Shown here: positions 1 to 8,252 of the stretch, in pieces | Layout of the letters: each line of letters opens with the position of its first letter | How positions within the stretch are numbered: position 1 is the stretch's first letter | Notes under the pieces: generated by a model | The model's input: only the letters and a program-made list of their open reading frames with translations | Told to the model about the DNA's origin: nothing | The model's database searches: none | Assembly: GCA_947502355.1 (NCBI GenBank) | Contig: CANMZP010000007.1 | Coordinates: forward strand, 75,775 to 139,774 | Direction of reading: 5' to 3' | Length of the DNA: 64,000 bases | From: an uncultured Thalassotalea sp. | Lineage (GTDB): Bacteria; Pseudomonadota; Gammaproteobacteria; Enterobacterales; Alteromonadaceae | Program-made: the position numbers and the translations under genes

Positions 1-250
1 CTGTAAAGATGCTTTCGCAAAGCCACTGGTCAGAAAGTTGGACTAGATTCAAAGGTGATAGTGCACCAAGTTGATAATAAGCGATTGCTAAATTTGGAGA
101 TAATGGAAAAAGGGTTTCGATTTTCACTTATTTATCCATACATATAGGAATTTTGAAGGTCTCTTGTTCGCTCCCAACAGACTGTCAGGATTAGCCTTAA
201 CTTGCAACATAAAGTTTATCCGGCAAATAATGGCGATTTCTCACCAGCGT

Positions 251-688
251 TTACATCGGTCTTAGTTTGAGAAAATCACCTGGATATATCAGTTTTATTT
301 TTTCCCGCGGGTCGCCAAAATTGAATTTTAAATACACCTTATCGTAAACCTCTCTGCTTAAAACGGACTGGGCGTTTTTGATAAGTAATGACGCTACTGG
401 TTTAAAACCTCGAACTGCAGCGACCTGCAAAGAAGCAATAAAGCCTTGCTCAAATGCAGATAATGAAACTTTTCCACCATTAATCTCAATGGTTTTTGGG
501 GTAAGCAACGGGTCGTAAACCGTCAATGTTTTAGGATCGAATTTGAGGTTAAGAAACTTTTCATTGAAAAAGCCCTCTATCACCGATTGTACAGGTGATA
601 CGTATTTATGCTGTTCATACAAATCCCCGAGAACACCTAATTCTTTTACCTGTTTGATATATCTGTTTTCTGTAGATGGGTTAGCCAT
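251..688 (-). CDS. Unknown accessory protein, 145 aa
   Basis: I do not recognise this family. The protein is soluble-looking, with no signal peptide or membrane segment. Its central part (about residues 50-130) contains the run LSAFEQGFIASLQ. That run recurs almost unchanged in the truncated copy at 55085-55376, which reads LSAFEQGLFASLI, followed by matching VLSREVYDK / LLSPEVYKK blocks. The window therefore holds two members of one family, one at each flank of the arabinose locus. The neighbours (a recombinase to the right, a conjugative element beyond 56 kb) suggest a mobile-element gene. The reading frame is clear; the function is not. Confidence 0.7.
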   Translation of the reverse strand: MANPSTENRYIKQVKELGVLGDLYEQHKYVSPVQSVIEGFFNEKFLNLKFDPKTLTVYDPLLTPKTIEINGGKVSLSAFEQGFIASLQVAAVRGFKPVASLLIKNAQSVLSREVYDKVYLKFNFGDPREKIKLIYPGDFLKLRPM

Positions 689-1196
689 GATTCTATGTGC
701 CTTTTAGCTTGGGCTTTATGCGCCTAATTAATTGAATAAGTGGAAGGTACAGGGAAATATTTACCGTTGCAGAAAAGGGCCCCCTACCAAAAATCGGTTG
801 TTTGCCATATGATTAATGCTTGTTTTTCATATTAAGAAGAAGTTCATATAGGGATACTATGGAAACGTTTAATTGTATAGAAGTAACAGACATTGAACTG
901 ACTGACCATCATGCTTTTGATTTGCATTACCAAATCGAAAAAGACGGCCTTTATGTCAGCCCAAACGTCCGGTTAGCGGGGCAGTGAATTAATAACAAGA
1001 TGCTTTGTATATTCCTTCTCGCCATTTGAAAAATTTGGACTTTGAATTTACTATAAATTCCATTTTAAAAATCCCTGATAAGATACTGATTCTGGTGAAC
1101 TATTTCCGAATGTAATAATGATAAAAAGTAATGGATGCTGTCAAATGGTGATAAACATTGATAATGTAACTTTATCAAGCTAACTAGGATGCGAGC
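689..1196. other. Intergenic stretch with at most one tiny ORF
   Basis: This AT-rich stretch lies between the divergent 145-aa gene and the 90-aa gene. The only coding candidate is a 42-codon ORF at 859-987 (+), which starts METFNCIEV and has AGGGA five bases before its ATG. No terminator, repeat or RNA gene was recognised. Confidence 0.5.
859..987 (+). CDS. Possible 42-aa small protein
   Basis: The ORF runs from ATG to TGA, preceded by AGGGA at a workable distance. The peptide is acidic and His-containing, with no signal or membrane segment and no recognisable family. Support is limited to the ribosome binding site and an otherwise empty neighbourhood, so it may be chance. Confidence 0.2.
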   Translation: METFNCIEVTDIELTDHHAFDLHYQIEKDGLYVSPNVRLAGQ

Positions 1197-1469
1197 ATGG
1201 CAGAAAACACAAAAGAAACCAATGAACCCAAAGGTAAACATGGTGGTGCACGACCTAATTCAGGTAGGAAATCCACCCATCAATACCATGAAACCAAGCC
1301 AGTACGTGTACCGGTCGCTTATGTTGTTCAGATAAAAGCCCTGGTTAAATTCCTTGATGAAAACGCAGATACTACCGATAAAAATGTAGAAAGCGACCAA
1401 ATTTTCTTGCGAACATTAAAGCAAAAGCGTCAATTCATTAGCTTTAAGATTAATAAGTTACCCAAATAG
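1197..1469 (+). CDS. Small basic protein with GGARPNSGRK motif, 90 aa
   Basis: The N-terminal third is hydrophilic and carries GGARPNSGRK. This motif is common at the start of small DNA-associated proteins of plasmids and integrated elements. The rest (PVRVPVAYVVQIKALVKFL) looks helical. AGGAT lies seven bases before the ATG. It probably belongs to the accessory region and might bind DNA or regulate element genes, but no known family can be assigned with certainty. A translational start further downstream is not indicated. Confidence 0.6.
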   Translation: MAENTKETNEPKGKHGGARPNSGRKSTHQYHETKPVRVPVAYVVQIKALVKFLDENADTTDKNVESDQIFLRTLKQKRQFISFKINKLPK

Positions 1470-1617
1470 TAAAGGCTGTTCATACAAAAGGACAGCTGAA
1501 GTACACTCCCTTGATCCAATCCTTTTAACTCAATTCCCTACCTAGAAATGTCCAAACTTATTTGACCTAACCACCTAGAAACTTGATTAAGTTACATAAC
1601 CAAGCCCCGAAATAAAC

Positions 1618-1640
1618 AATGTGCTATTAGCACATTAATG
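1618..1640. repeat. 23-bp palindrome-containing repeat, copy 1
   Basis: Bases 1618-1636 are a perfect 19-bp palindrome, AATGTGCTATTAGCACATT, followed by AATG. The second copy at 3321-3343 differs at only two of 23 positions. The two copies lie just outside the recombinase/metallohydrolase pair. They could be recombinase binding sites (arm or core) or regulator operators. Confidence 0.75.
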
Positions 1641-1644
1641 TAGT

Positions 1645-2082
1645 TCAGAATAAAAGGCCTTTTTCTCGGAATAAAACACCCGATTTTTTAAATTCCAACT
1701 TCAACTTTGTTGCCACTTCACTGCAGACAAGTTCTGCAAGTAAGTTCATGTAATGAGTACAGAACGAGGTATGACGGCCAACACTATCATCAACCGTTTA
1801 ATGTGCAAGAGCGTGAGCAAACTCATGACAAATAACAAAAGGATTTCGAGCCCAAATTGGCAGCTCTATTCGTTTGCTACATGGATAATAATAAGCGCTA
1901 CGACAACCTTTACCATAGCCCAGCTTAATCCTTTTCCAACCTCTATTTTGCACATAATAACTACTGTTTTTCAAGTGGTTAGCAAAGGAAACTGTTTCTT
2001 TCCAGGTGAATTTGTTTTTGTATATATCGTCAATGGCAGCCTTTTCTGAATCATAGACTTTTTTCCGTTGAGTATCGCGCAT
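1645..2082 (-). pseudogene. TIGR04338-type zinc metallohydrolase gene broken by an in-frame TAA
   Basis: The frame starts RDTQRKKVYDSEKAA and continues through ELPIWARNPFVICHEFAHALAH, typical of the small metallohydrolase family TIGR04338. A TAA at 1798-1800 then interrupts it. Reading past that codon in the same frame gives GRHTSFCTHYMNLLAELVC and a natural end at 1645. This supplies the third zinc-binding His region and brings the length to about 145 residues, the family's usual size. A single nonsense change therefore explains the break. The gene begins 13 bases after the recombinase stop, with AAAGG upstream, so the two were co-transcribed. Activity of the truncated 94-aa product is unlikely. 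Confidence 0.75.
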
Positions 2083-2094
2083 TATGCCTTTTCT

Positions 2095-3177
2095 TTAGAT
2101 AACTTTATAGTTTAAACCAGCTTCTCTGGCTTCTTCTTCACCACGTAAATCGTATATTTGAGTTGTTAAAATTGAAGCATGGCCAAGTAAGTTGGCAACC
2201 GTTTTAATATCCACTTTATTACGCAATTGCCTGGTGGCGTAAGTACCACGTAAATCATGTGGTTTAAATTTATCAACATTCTTCAATTGGCCCCGTTCAT
2301 TCAGCAAATAGTTGATGGCCGACGGTGCCATTCCACAAACGACTGATTCATTTGGTTTACCGCGGTTTTTTACCTTGCTGTATATTGGGTTATCGTGATG
2401 ATCAAATGGAAGATATAAGTGTTGATCTTCTTTTGGCTCATGCAACACTTCACTCAAATACTCCAAAAGAGGCTCTAAAACATCATCACTTAACCAAACA
2501 ATACGCTCTTTATTTCCTTTACCTTTTATTAGTATTTTGCGTTCATCCAGATTCACATCTTTAAGTAAAATCTTGACTACCTCAGACCGACGAAGCCCAC
2601 ACCCAATCATCAAAAAGAAGATTGAAAGGTCACGTAACCCCATATGTGTACAATCGTCACAGGCTTTGATAAATTCTTTAACTTGTTGTGTTTTAAGCTC
2701 TTTTTTATCTCTAACTTTCTTGGCCTTGGAATTTTTAACTAACCGTAATCGTTCAAATGCTTCAACTTTTATGATGCCTTCAGTGAACATATACTGCGCT
2801 AAACTGCGCATCGTAGAAAGCCGGTTATTGATCGTTGATGGAGCCAAGCCTTCAGCCAAAAAGTTATTCTTAACTTTATAAATGTCTGATGCTTGAATTA
2901 AATGCCAGGGAAAAGAGGTAATATCAACATTGGCAAATTTCTTTGCTTTATTAGTGACTGTATTGTTATATTGATCATTATCAGCATTGCCTTTAATTAT
3001 TGAAAAGGCGATGGCCTTCAAGTTTGTAGTTGAAGTTCTTCGGCTATCTTGTGATTCAAAGGTTTCAAGAAAATCAGGGATCAAGTTTGGCATTGAAGCA
3101 CCAAACGCAAGATTGGTTTTTATTCCTGATTCAGAAATAATCTCACCATTCTCATTTATGATTAATTCGTTGTTCAT
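2095..3177 (-). CDS. Tyrosine site-specific recombinase / integrase, 360 aa
   Basis: The enzyme belongs to the phage-integrase fold that cuts and rejoins DNA through a tyrosine-phosphate intermediate. The N-terminal half holds a SAM-like core-binding domain (about residues 85-165). The catalytic half shows the full set: Arg in CGLRRSE, Lys in GKGNKE, HDLR at about 307-310, His in LLGHAS at about 333, and the nucleophile Tyr at about 342 in TTQIYDL. The gene is intact. It precedes the broken metallohydrolase, and both lie between two 23-bp repeats. No strong ribosome binding site is seen at the ATG. It could be the integrase of a mobile element, or a resident tyrosine recombinase of unknown target. 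Confidence 0.88.
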   Translation of the reverse strand: MNNELIINENGEIISESGIKTNLAFGASMPNLIPDFLETFESQDSRRTSTTNLKAIAFSIIKGNADNDQYNNTVTNKAKKFANVDITSFPWHLIQASDIYKVKNNFLAEGLAPSTINNRLSTMRSLAQYMFTEGIIKVEAFERLRLVKNSKAKKVRDKKELKTQQVKEFIKACDDCTHMGLRDLSIFFLMIGCGLRRSEVVKILLKDVNLDERKILIKGKGNKERIVWLSDDVLEPLLEYLSEVLHEPKEDQHLYLPFDHHDNPIYSKVKNRGKPNESVVCGMAPSAINYLLNERGQLKNVDKFKPHDLRGTYATRQLRNKVDIKTVANLLGHASILTTQIYDLRGEEEAREAGLNYKVI

Positions 3178-3320
3178 ACTATTGCAATTAAAAATCCTTA
3201 CGATAGTTTAAATATACAGGATAACCACCAACAAGCAAGCAAAATAAAAAAGAGAACTGACGAAAATAGATATTTGCGCAAGTTCATAAAAATAGAAGAA
3301 TAGGGTGGTTAAATTTATAT

Positions 3321-3343
3321 AATGCGCTAATAGCACATTAATG
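3321..3343. repeat. 23-bp palindrome-containing repeat, copy 2
   Basis: AATGCGCTAATAGCACATT (3321-3339) is a one-mismatch palindrome followed by AATG. It is the direct-repeat partner of 1618-1640. It lies 144 bases upstream of the recombinase start, a position suited either to an operator or to an attachment or accessory site. Confidence 0.75.
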
Positions 3344-3767
3344 AATTACAGGGCAGAGTGATTGTGGCTTTGTAATTATTAATTTTTTGAACCAACAAAG
3401 TATGCCCGTAAGGAAAGTGGTGGAAAAATTGTCGGCCAGCTTTACCAAGCACCAGACTCCTTCCAGGCGAAATTAACCTGATCATTTTGAAATCCGGGCT
3501 TTTATGATGGCGCCAGAAAACCGGTAAAATTTAGCCTAAATTTCATACATCTTGCAGGTATAGTTGGCAAAGTGGAATATATAGTTAACAATTAATCGTT
3601 TATGCTTTATCCCGGCTGTTGCTTCCCTTATTGGCTGGAGCCTTTGGTTTATCTGGCCTGAACTTATCGCTGGCAGTCATCTCTGATATGTTTATATTCC
3701 GAATCGGTGATTATATTTTCATGTAAGTTGAGGGTAGGGATTGGAATATATTCTTGTTCAAATGCAT
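3344..3767. other. Non-coding or degenerate junction DNA
   Basis: No gene of normal size is seen. On the minus strand a 50-codon frame (3816 to 3664, starting MGKREAEST) overlaps a 26-codon frame (MTASDKFRP, start near 3680). Neither is recognised. This is the DNA to which the 3' part of the czcB-like gene has become joined, and the small frames may be remains of another gene. Confidence 0.4.
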
Positions 3768-4712
3768 TTATATATTCCTGATTGGATATTGTACTTTCTG
3801 CTTCCCTTTTGCCCATCTGGGTGTTCTTACGAACAAGTCTATGGTGTGAGCTTTTTGAGTGACAGTAGCGATGTATGTTTTTTTACCAACTTTTACTTGC
3901 GCCTTTGAGTTTTCGGGTAAGTCCAATTCCATTGATGGAGCTAACCGTGCTTCAACCCATAACGTATGCTCATCAGCAAGATCAAATAAAGTACCGCCGG
4001 ATTCTATGCGTTGTCCTTGACGGAAATTATCAGATAATACCGCGCCAGAAGTCTCTGCGTTTAGAGTGTATTGGCCAAGTTTTTTAGTGTTGGTAGCCAA
4101 AGATGTAATAGCGTCAGCAGATAAGCCATACGCATATAATCGTCCTAAGTCAGCCTCAAAATCGGTCTGAGCTTCTATAAAGCGTTTATCACCTACCGCT
4201 TGTCGACCAAGTTTTTGAACCCTTTTCCATTCTGAATCAGCGAGTCTATAGCTTGCTTGTGCTTCAGCCATTGACTCACTAAATAGGGTGACTAACGGTT
4301 GATTGATTTCAACATGGTCACCTAAAGCAACATGGCGTTTTAGTATCACTGAGTCTACTCTTGGCGAGACTAAATAACTGGTATAATCATTAGCCTTTAT
4401 CTCTCCTTGAGCATAAATACTAAAAGCCATCGCCTGAGGCTCTAGTACGGTTATGTTAATTTCAGCTAAATTTAATTGTTCCTTTGAAAGTTTAACTCCC
4501 GCACTTTCTTCTTCGTGCCCATGCCCATCGTCTTTTTCTTCTTTGTGTTCATTTTTACCTTCGTGCTCATGTCCATGTCCATCATCTTTTCCTACTTCAA
4601 CATGCTTTTCGACTTGTTCAGATGATTGAACATTTGCAAATGTCGCAGTAGTTATGGTTGTTATCCCACAAAAAAGTGCGGCCAGCGTTATTAATTTAAT
4701 TTGCTTATTCAT
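3768..4712 (-). pseudogene. czcB: Truncated heavy-metal RND efflux adaptor (CzcB-like)
   Basis: This is a periplasmic adaptor (membrane fusion protein) of a CzcCBA-type metal efflux system. It has a signal peptide and then a His-rich stretch of DDGHGHEH type that probably binds metal. A barrel-sandwich/coiled-coil region follows (VSPRVDSVILKRHVALGDHVE, then SYRLADSEWKRVQKLG). The start at 4712 is preferred because GGAAAAAAC precedes it and the signal peptide begins there. Family similarity stops after VTQKAHTID at about 3820, after which an unrelated tail runs to 3768. The membrane-proximal domain is therefore lost, and no RND pump gene follows. It is very likely non-functional. Confidence 0.8.
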
Positions 4713-4778
4713 ATGTTTTTTCCAAAATTGGTTCATTGACTATTAATTGATTCTTGAGAGTGCCTTTAATATTCAAGG

Positions 4779-6017
4779 CTAAAATAATTGATGGAGCACA
4801 GCATTTATTTGTCCCACTTGTAATAGCCAATCGATTTGGCTTAACTGAAATTGACTTTGTAATTCAATACCTGCATTAAGACCTTCAGCACGTTGTTGTA
4901 ATGCAAGTAAATATTCGGTAGTGCTGACATCACCACTTTGCCATTGCTTTTGCAGTAAATCACCACTACGTTTACCTCTCCCATTCATCAACTGCTGCCA
5001 TCGTTGATAGTTTTTTTGATAAGTGATTAAGGTGTCAGTGCTTGATTGGATAGCAAATCTCTGTTTGCGCATAACGGAGCGAAAATTTGCTTCAGCAGCT
5101 ATTGCTTGTTGATTCGCAGCCCTTGCTTGTGCTGAATAATTGTTACGGATATTCAAAGGCATTGAAAAAGTTACGCCTAACACATTTTCCCTATCATTTT
5201 ATCCTGCATTAATACCGATAGTTGGGTCCGCTTTAGTCTCCAATAATGCCAGTTGCGCTTCACTTTTAGTTATTTGCCACTGTGCTTTTGCAGCTAGTAC
5301 TAAAGGATGTTGTTGAAGCCATTGAGGTGAAAACTGAGAATTGGTAATAGTTAAACCTTGCGTAGGTAGAACACTTTTATCAGGCGTCCAATCTGTTAGT
5401 AGCTCCTTGACCTGAGCTTCTGTTTGCTTTAATTGAACTTGTACCTTTGCAGTGACATTCAACATTTGCGTTAAGCTTAAAAAAGTGAGTTCGGCATCCA
5501 CTTGTCCAAGATCACCTGCTTTTTGACGGTCGGTAACGATATCAAGTAAGGTGCCTAACTGCTTTTCTTGTTCTTGGGCAATAACAGCTTGTTTTTTTGC
5601 TGCTTGCCAAGTAATTAACGCTTGTAAAGCTTGCGCTGTCTTTTCTTGAACAAGAAAGTCAAAGTGTTTGCTTGCTTGAGTTAAGCTAAAGTTAGCTTGT
5701 TGCTCTTTCGTTTCTCGTTTATCCCATAAATCAATCGTTTGATTAATACCAATTGAATAATTATTAGCGTCACCTTCTCGTTCATAACCCGTCTCTAGTT
5801 CAGGATTATAAAGTGGTTGCTTGTTTCCTTCAGCATTTGAAAAAACAGCATTCATTTCTTCTTTGGCGGCAATAATATCGGGATGTTTGTTTATTTGCAT
5901 CGACAGCCAAGACGTCGATGTTGTTTGTGCATTTACGCTTTGTATATTAATTAAAATAGCCAAAGACATACTGACGCATAGCACAGCGCCAATATTTTTT
6001 TGAAAAAATATTTTCAT
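4779..6017 (-). pseudogene. czcC: Outer-membrane efflux protein (CzcC/TolC-like) with in-frame stop
   Basis: This is the outer-membrane factor of a CzcCBA-type efflux system. A signal peptide is followed by long coiled-coil helices and the SIGINQTIDLWDKRETK region typical of CzcC. The frame stops at a TAA at 5199-5201, within GINAG-stop-NDRENVLGVTF. The same frame continues without any shift through SMPLNIRNNYSAQARAANQ to a natural end at 4779. One nonsense codon, probably replacing Tyr, splits an otherwise full-length gene of about 411 residues. It lies between the czcI-like gene and truncated czcB. Together with the missing czcA, this indicates an operon in decay. Confidence 0.85.
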
Positions 6018-6090
6018 AAATTAAACTCATATTTATTTAAAAAGTGTTAACTAACGACAGTGAAATCGTAGTAGACACGAATATAAAGAT

Positions 6091-6107
6091 GCTCAGCTAA
6101 ACTGAGC
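6091..6107. other. Short hairpin between czcI-like and czcC
   Basis: GCTCAG-ctaaa-CTGAGC forms a six-pair stem in the intercistronic gap. There is no T-run, so it is probably an mRNA structure and not a terminator. Confidence 0.4.
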
Positions 6108-6120
6108 GATTCTAATAGAG

Positions 6121-6468
6121 TTAACTTATAGGGGGGATTATTGGGTTATCATGTAGAGGGTTAGCATATTGAGATAAATATCTATACTGATGTTCTATCT
6201 GATTTGGACGCTCGGTAAAAATTTGAGTTTGAACGAGCCACTGAGTATGAAATCCATGACAGTGTCCACAGTGATGACAATCTTTAACGTTATGTTCATT
6301 GTCTGTAGATAGGTCGTTATCAACCACTTGATCATCAGATTCATGTGAATGTTCTATTTGGATATGCTGTACATCTAATTCATGAATTTCTTGTGAATTT
6401 GCAATAGCTACAAATGATTGTAATACAATCAAAATGACTAAAGTAAAATTCAGAAGCTTATTTTTCAC
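6121..6468 (-). CDS. Small exported His/Cys-rich metal-resistance protein (CzcI-like), 115 aa
   Basis: It has an N-terminal hydrophobic signal (LLNFTLVILIVLQSFVAIA) and a periplasmic domain with many His residues and the cluster CHHCGHCHG, as in small proteins that precede czcCBA operons. The GTG at 6468 is favoured over an ATG at 6492, because AAAGG sits seven bases before it and the signal peptide begins cleanly there. It is the first gene of the metal operon, immediately downstream of a MerR-type promoter. It probably binds Zn/Cd/Co in the periplasm. Of the three operon genes it is the only one intact. Confidence 0.65.
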   Translation of the reverse strand: MKNKLLNFTLVILIVLQSFVAIANSQEIHELDVQHIQIEHSHESDDQVVDNDLSTDNEHNVKDCHHCGHCHGFHTQWLVQTQIFTERPNQIEHQYRYLSQYANPLHDNPIIPPIS

Positions 6469-6583
6469 AGCAAAACCTTTAATAATGATCATTCGTTACG
6501 TAATTCGTTAATTTAATATTGAAGTACTAAGATAATCATTTAACTTAAAAGTTATAAATATCTTATCTCAACATACAAATATA

Positions 6584-6614
6584 ATAATATCTATAGTAAC
6601 TATAGGTATTACAA
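6584..6614 (-). promoter_or_regulatory. MerR-family-type promoter of the metal operon
   Basis: On the minus strand, TTGTAA (-35, 6609-6614) and TATTAT (-10, 6584-6589) are separated by 19 bases, the long spacer characteristic of MerR-activated promoters. A perfect 15-bp dyad, CTATAGTAACTATAG (6591-6605), fills the spacer and resembles CadR/PbrR-type operators. It points toward the czcI-like gene. No merR-type gene is in the window. Confidence 0.7.
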
Positions 6615-6616
6615 TT

Positions 6617-6629
6617 GATAATAATTATC
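6617..6629. promoter_or_regulatory. Fur-box-like palindrome
   Basis: GATAATAATTATC is a perfect 13-bp palindrome embedded in TTGATAATAATTATCATT, which resembles the core of Fur boxes. It abuts the MerR-type promoter and could add iron control. The short AT-rich sequence could also arise by chance. Confidence 0.4.
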
Positions 6630-6885
6630 ATTTGGGCTGTAATATTTAAGGGCCATAGTATGCAATTTTGTTGGAACGTGCGATTATTTCCCTAGACGAC
6701 ATAAAATGCACTAAATGTTGTCAATTATTATGAATACCCTTCCCGAGTAGATTTACACAACATTATTAACAGTTTTACAGAATATAAAACAACACAAAAC
6801 TTTAAAGTGTAGTACTATACGCGCCCCTAATCAAAGTTCATTTAATTTAATGCGCTATAAAAAGTGCATTTGGAATCAAGTTATC

Positions 6886-8103
6886 ATGACAAACTTACGA
6901 GAAGAAGCTCTTAATTATCACTCGCAAGGTAAGCCAGGAAAAATAGGAATTCAACTAACTAAGCCTTCGAATACAGCGCGAGATTTAACCCTAGCATATA
7001 GTCCAGGTGTAGCAGAGCCGGTAATTGAAATCTCAAAAGATCCTGACAACGCATACCTTTACACAAATAAATCTAATACAGTTGGGGTTATTTCAAACGG
7101 TACAGCGATACTTGGATTAGGTAATTTAGGAGCATTGGCATCTAAACCGGTTATGGAAGGTAAGGCTTTATTATTTAAAAGGTTTGCAGATATAGATGCA
7201 ACAGACATTCTAGTTGATACAACAGATCCTGATGAATTCATAAATACAGTACGTTTAATCGCTCCAACCTTCGGCGCAATCAACTTGGAAGATATAAAAG
7301 CACCTGAATGTTTTGAAATCGAAGCACGTCTTAAAGAAATCTGTCCTCAACCTATATTTCACGATGACCAATGGGGAACAGCAATCTGTGTTCTAGCAGG
7401 TCTTTTTAATGCTCTTGAGCTTCAAGGCAAAACAATTCAAAACAGTAAAATTGTTTGTCTAGGCGCAGGAGCTGCCGCAATTGCTTCAATGCGATTACTA
7501 AAAAAGGCAGGTGCAAACCCAAACAACCTATTCGTTATTGATAGAAAAGGCGTTATTCATGATGAGCGAGAATTTGAAAATAAGTACAAAGAAGAATTTG
7601 CTATCAAAACGAGTGCCAGAACTTTAGATGATGTTATCGATGGCGCTGATGTATTTATCGGTTTATCTGGTCCAGATTTATTATCAGCAAAACAGCTTTT
7701 AAAAATGGCCGCAAATCCAATTATTTTTGCATGCTCAAATCCGAATCCTGAAATCAACGTTGAATTAGCAAAAAGAACTCGGAAAGATTTAATAATGGCC
7801 ACTGGCCGTTCTGATTACCCGAATCAAGTAAATAATACACTTGTGTTTCCTTTCTTAATGCGTGCGGCTCTAGATGTAAGGGCAAGTGATATTAGTGACC
7901 AAATGATGCTTGCTACCATTGAGGCATTAAGAAACTTAGCGAAAGAGCCTGTCCCTTCAGAGGTTCTGAAAGCATACAATATTGAGCATTTATCTTTTGG
8001 TAAAGAGTACATAATTCCAAAACCAACAGATCCGAGGTTGCTTCATAAACTTGTACCTGTAATTAAACAAGCTGCAATAGAAAGTGGTGTCGCTGGAATT
8101 TAA
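6886..8103 (+). CDS. maeB: Malic enzyme, short NADP-type (MaeB N-terminal module)
   Basis: The enzyme oxidatively decarboxylates malate to pyruvate, giving NAD(P)H. The sequence follows the MaeB family closely: DLALAYSPGV-like start (DLTLAYSPGVAEP), GTAILGLGNLGA, GKALLFKRFADID, LEDIKAPECFEIE and FHDDQWGTAI, then a Rossmann NAD(P) domain with GAGAAAIA. At 405 residues it lacks the phosphotransacetylase-like C-terminal domain of long MaeB. The start at 6886 (MTNLREEAL) aligns with family N-termini; an upstream ATG at 6850 would add 12 unmatched residues. It is a single-gene unit ending at a hairpin. It probably represents the conserved chromosome next to the accessory DNA. Confidence 0.92.
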   Translation: MTNLREEALNYHSQGKPGKIGIQLTKPSNTARDLTLAYSPGVAEPVIEISKDPDNAYLYTNKSNTVGVISNGTAILGLGNLGALASKPVMEGKALLFKRFADIDATDILVDTTDPDEFINTVRLIAPTFGAINLEDIKAPECFEIEARLKEICPQPIFHDDQWGTAICVLAGLFNALELQGKTIQNSKIVCLGAGAAAIASMRLLKKAGANPNNLFVIDRKGVIHDEREFENKYKEEFAIKTSARTLDDVIDGADVFIGLSGPDLLSAKQLLKMAANPIIFACSNPNPEINVELAKRTRKDLIMATGRSDYPNQVNNTLVFPFLMRAALDVRASDISDQMMLATIEALRNLAKEPVPSEVLKAYNIEHLSFGKEYIIPKPTDPRLLHKLVPVIKQAAIESGVAGI

Positions 8104-8199
8104 ACTTTAAATAGGTTTGAGTTATTTTTACCCAAAAATTAGCAATTTAGGTTAGAGAAACCGGACACCTGTTCCCCTTCGATTAATCTCAAACAAGCT

Positions 8200-8226
8200 G
8201 ATATGCCCCAAATATTGGGGCATATC
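8200..8226. terminator. Hairpin between convergent genes
   Basis: GATATGCCCCAA-ATA-TTGGGGCATATC is a perfect 12-pair stem in the gap between the malic enzyme (+) and the GH43 gene (-). A short T-run follows at 8233-8238. It probably serves both directions. Confidence 0.75.
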
Positions 8227-8252
8227 AATACAGTTTTTAGGTCGAATATAGC

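Noticed and set aside
1753-2049. 98-codon plus-strand frame
   Set aside because: It lies opposite the metallohydrolase frame, whose homology on the minus strand is convincing on both sides of the TAA; the plus-strand frame has no family features.
6655-6880. Possible riboswitch or small RNA before the malic enzyme
   Set aside because: The region is AT-rich without a convincing stem set or known aptamer core; it appears to be an ordinary promoter region.
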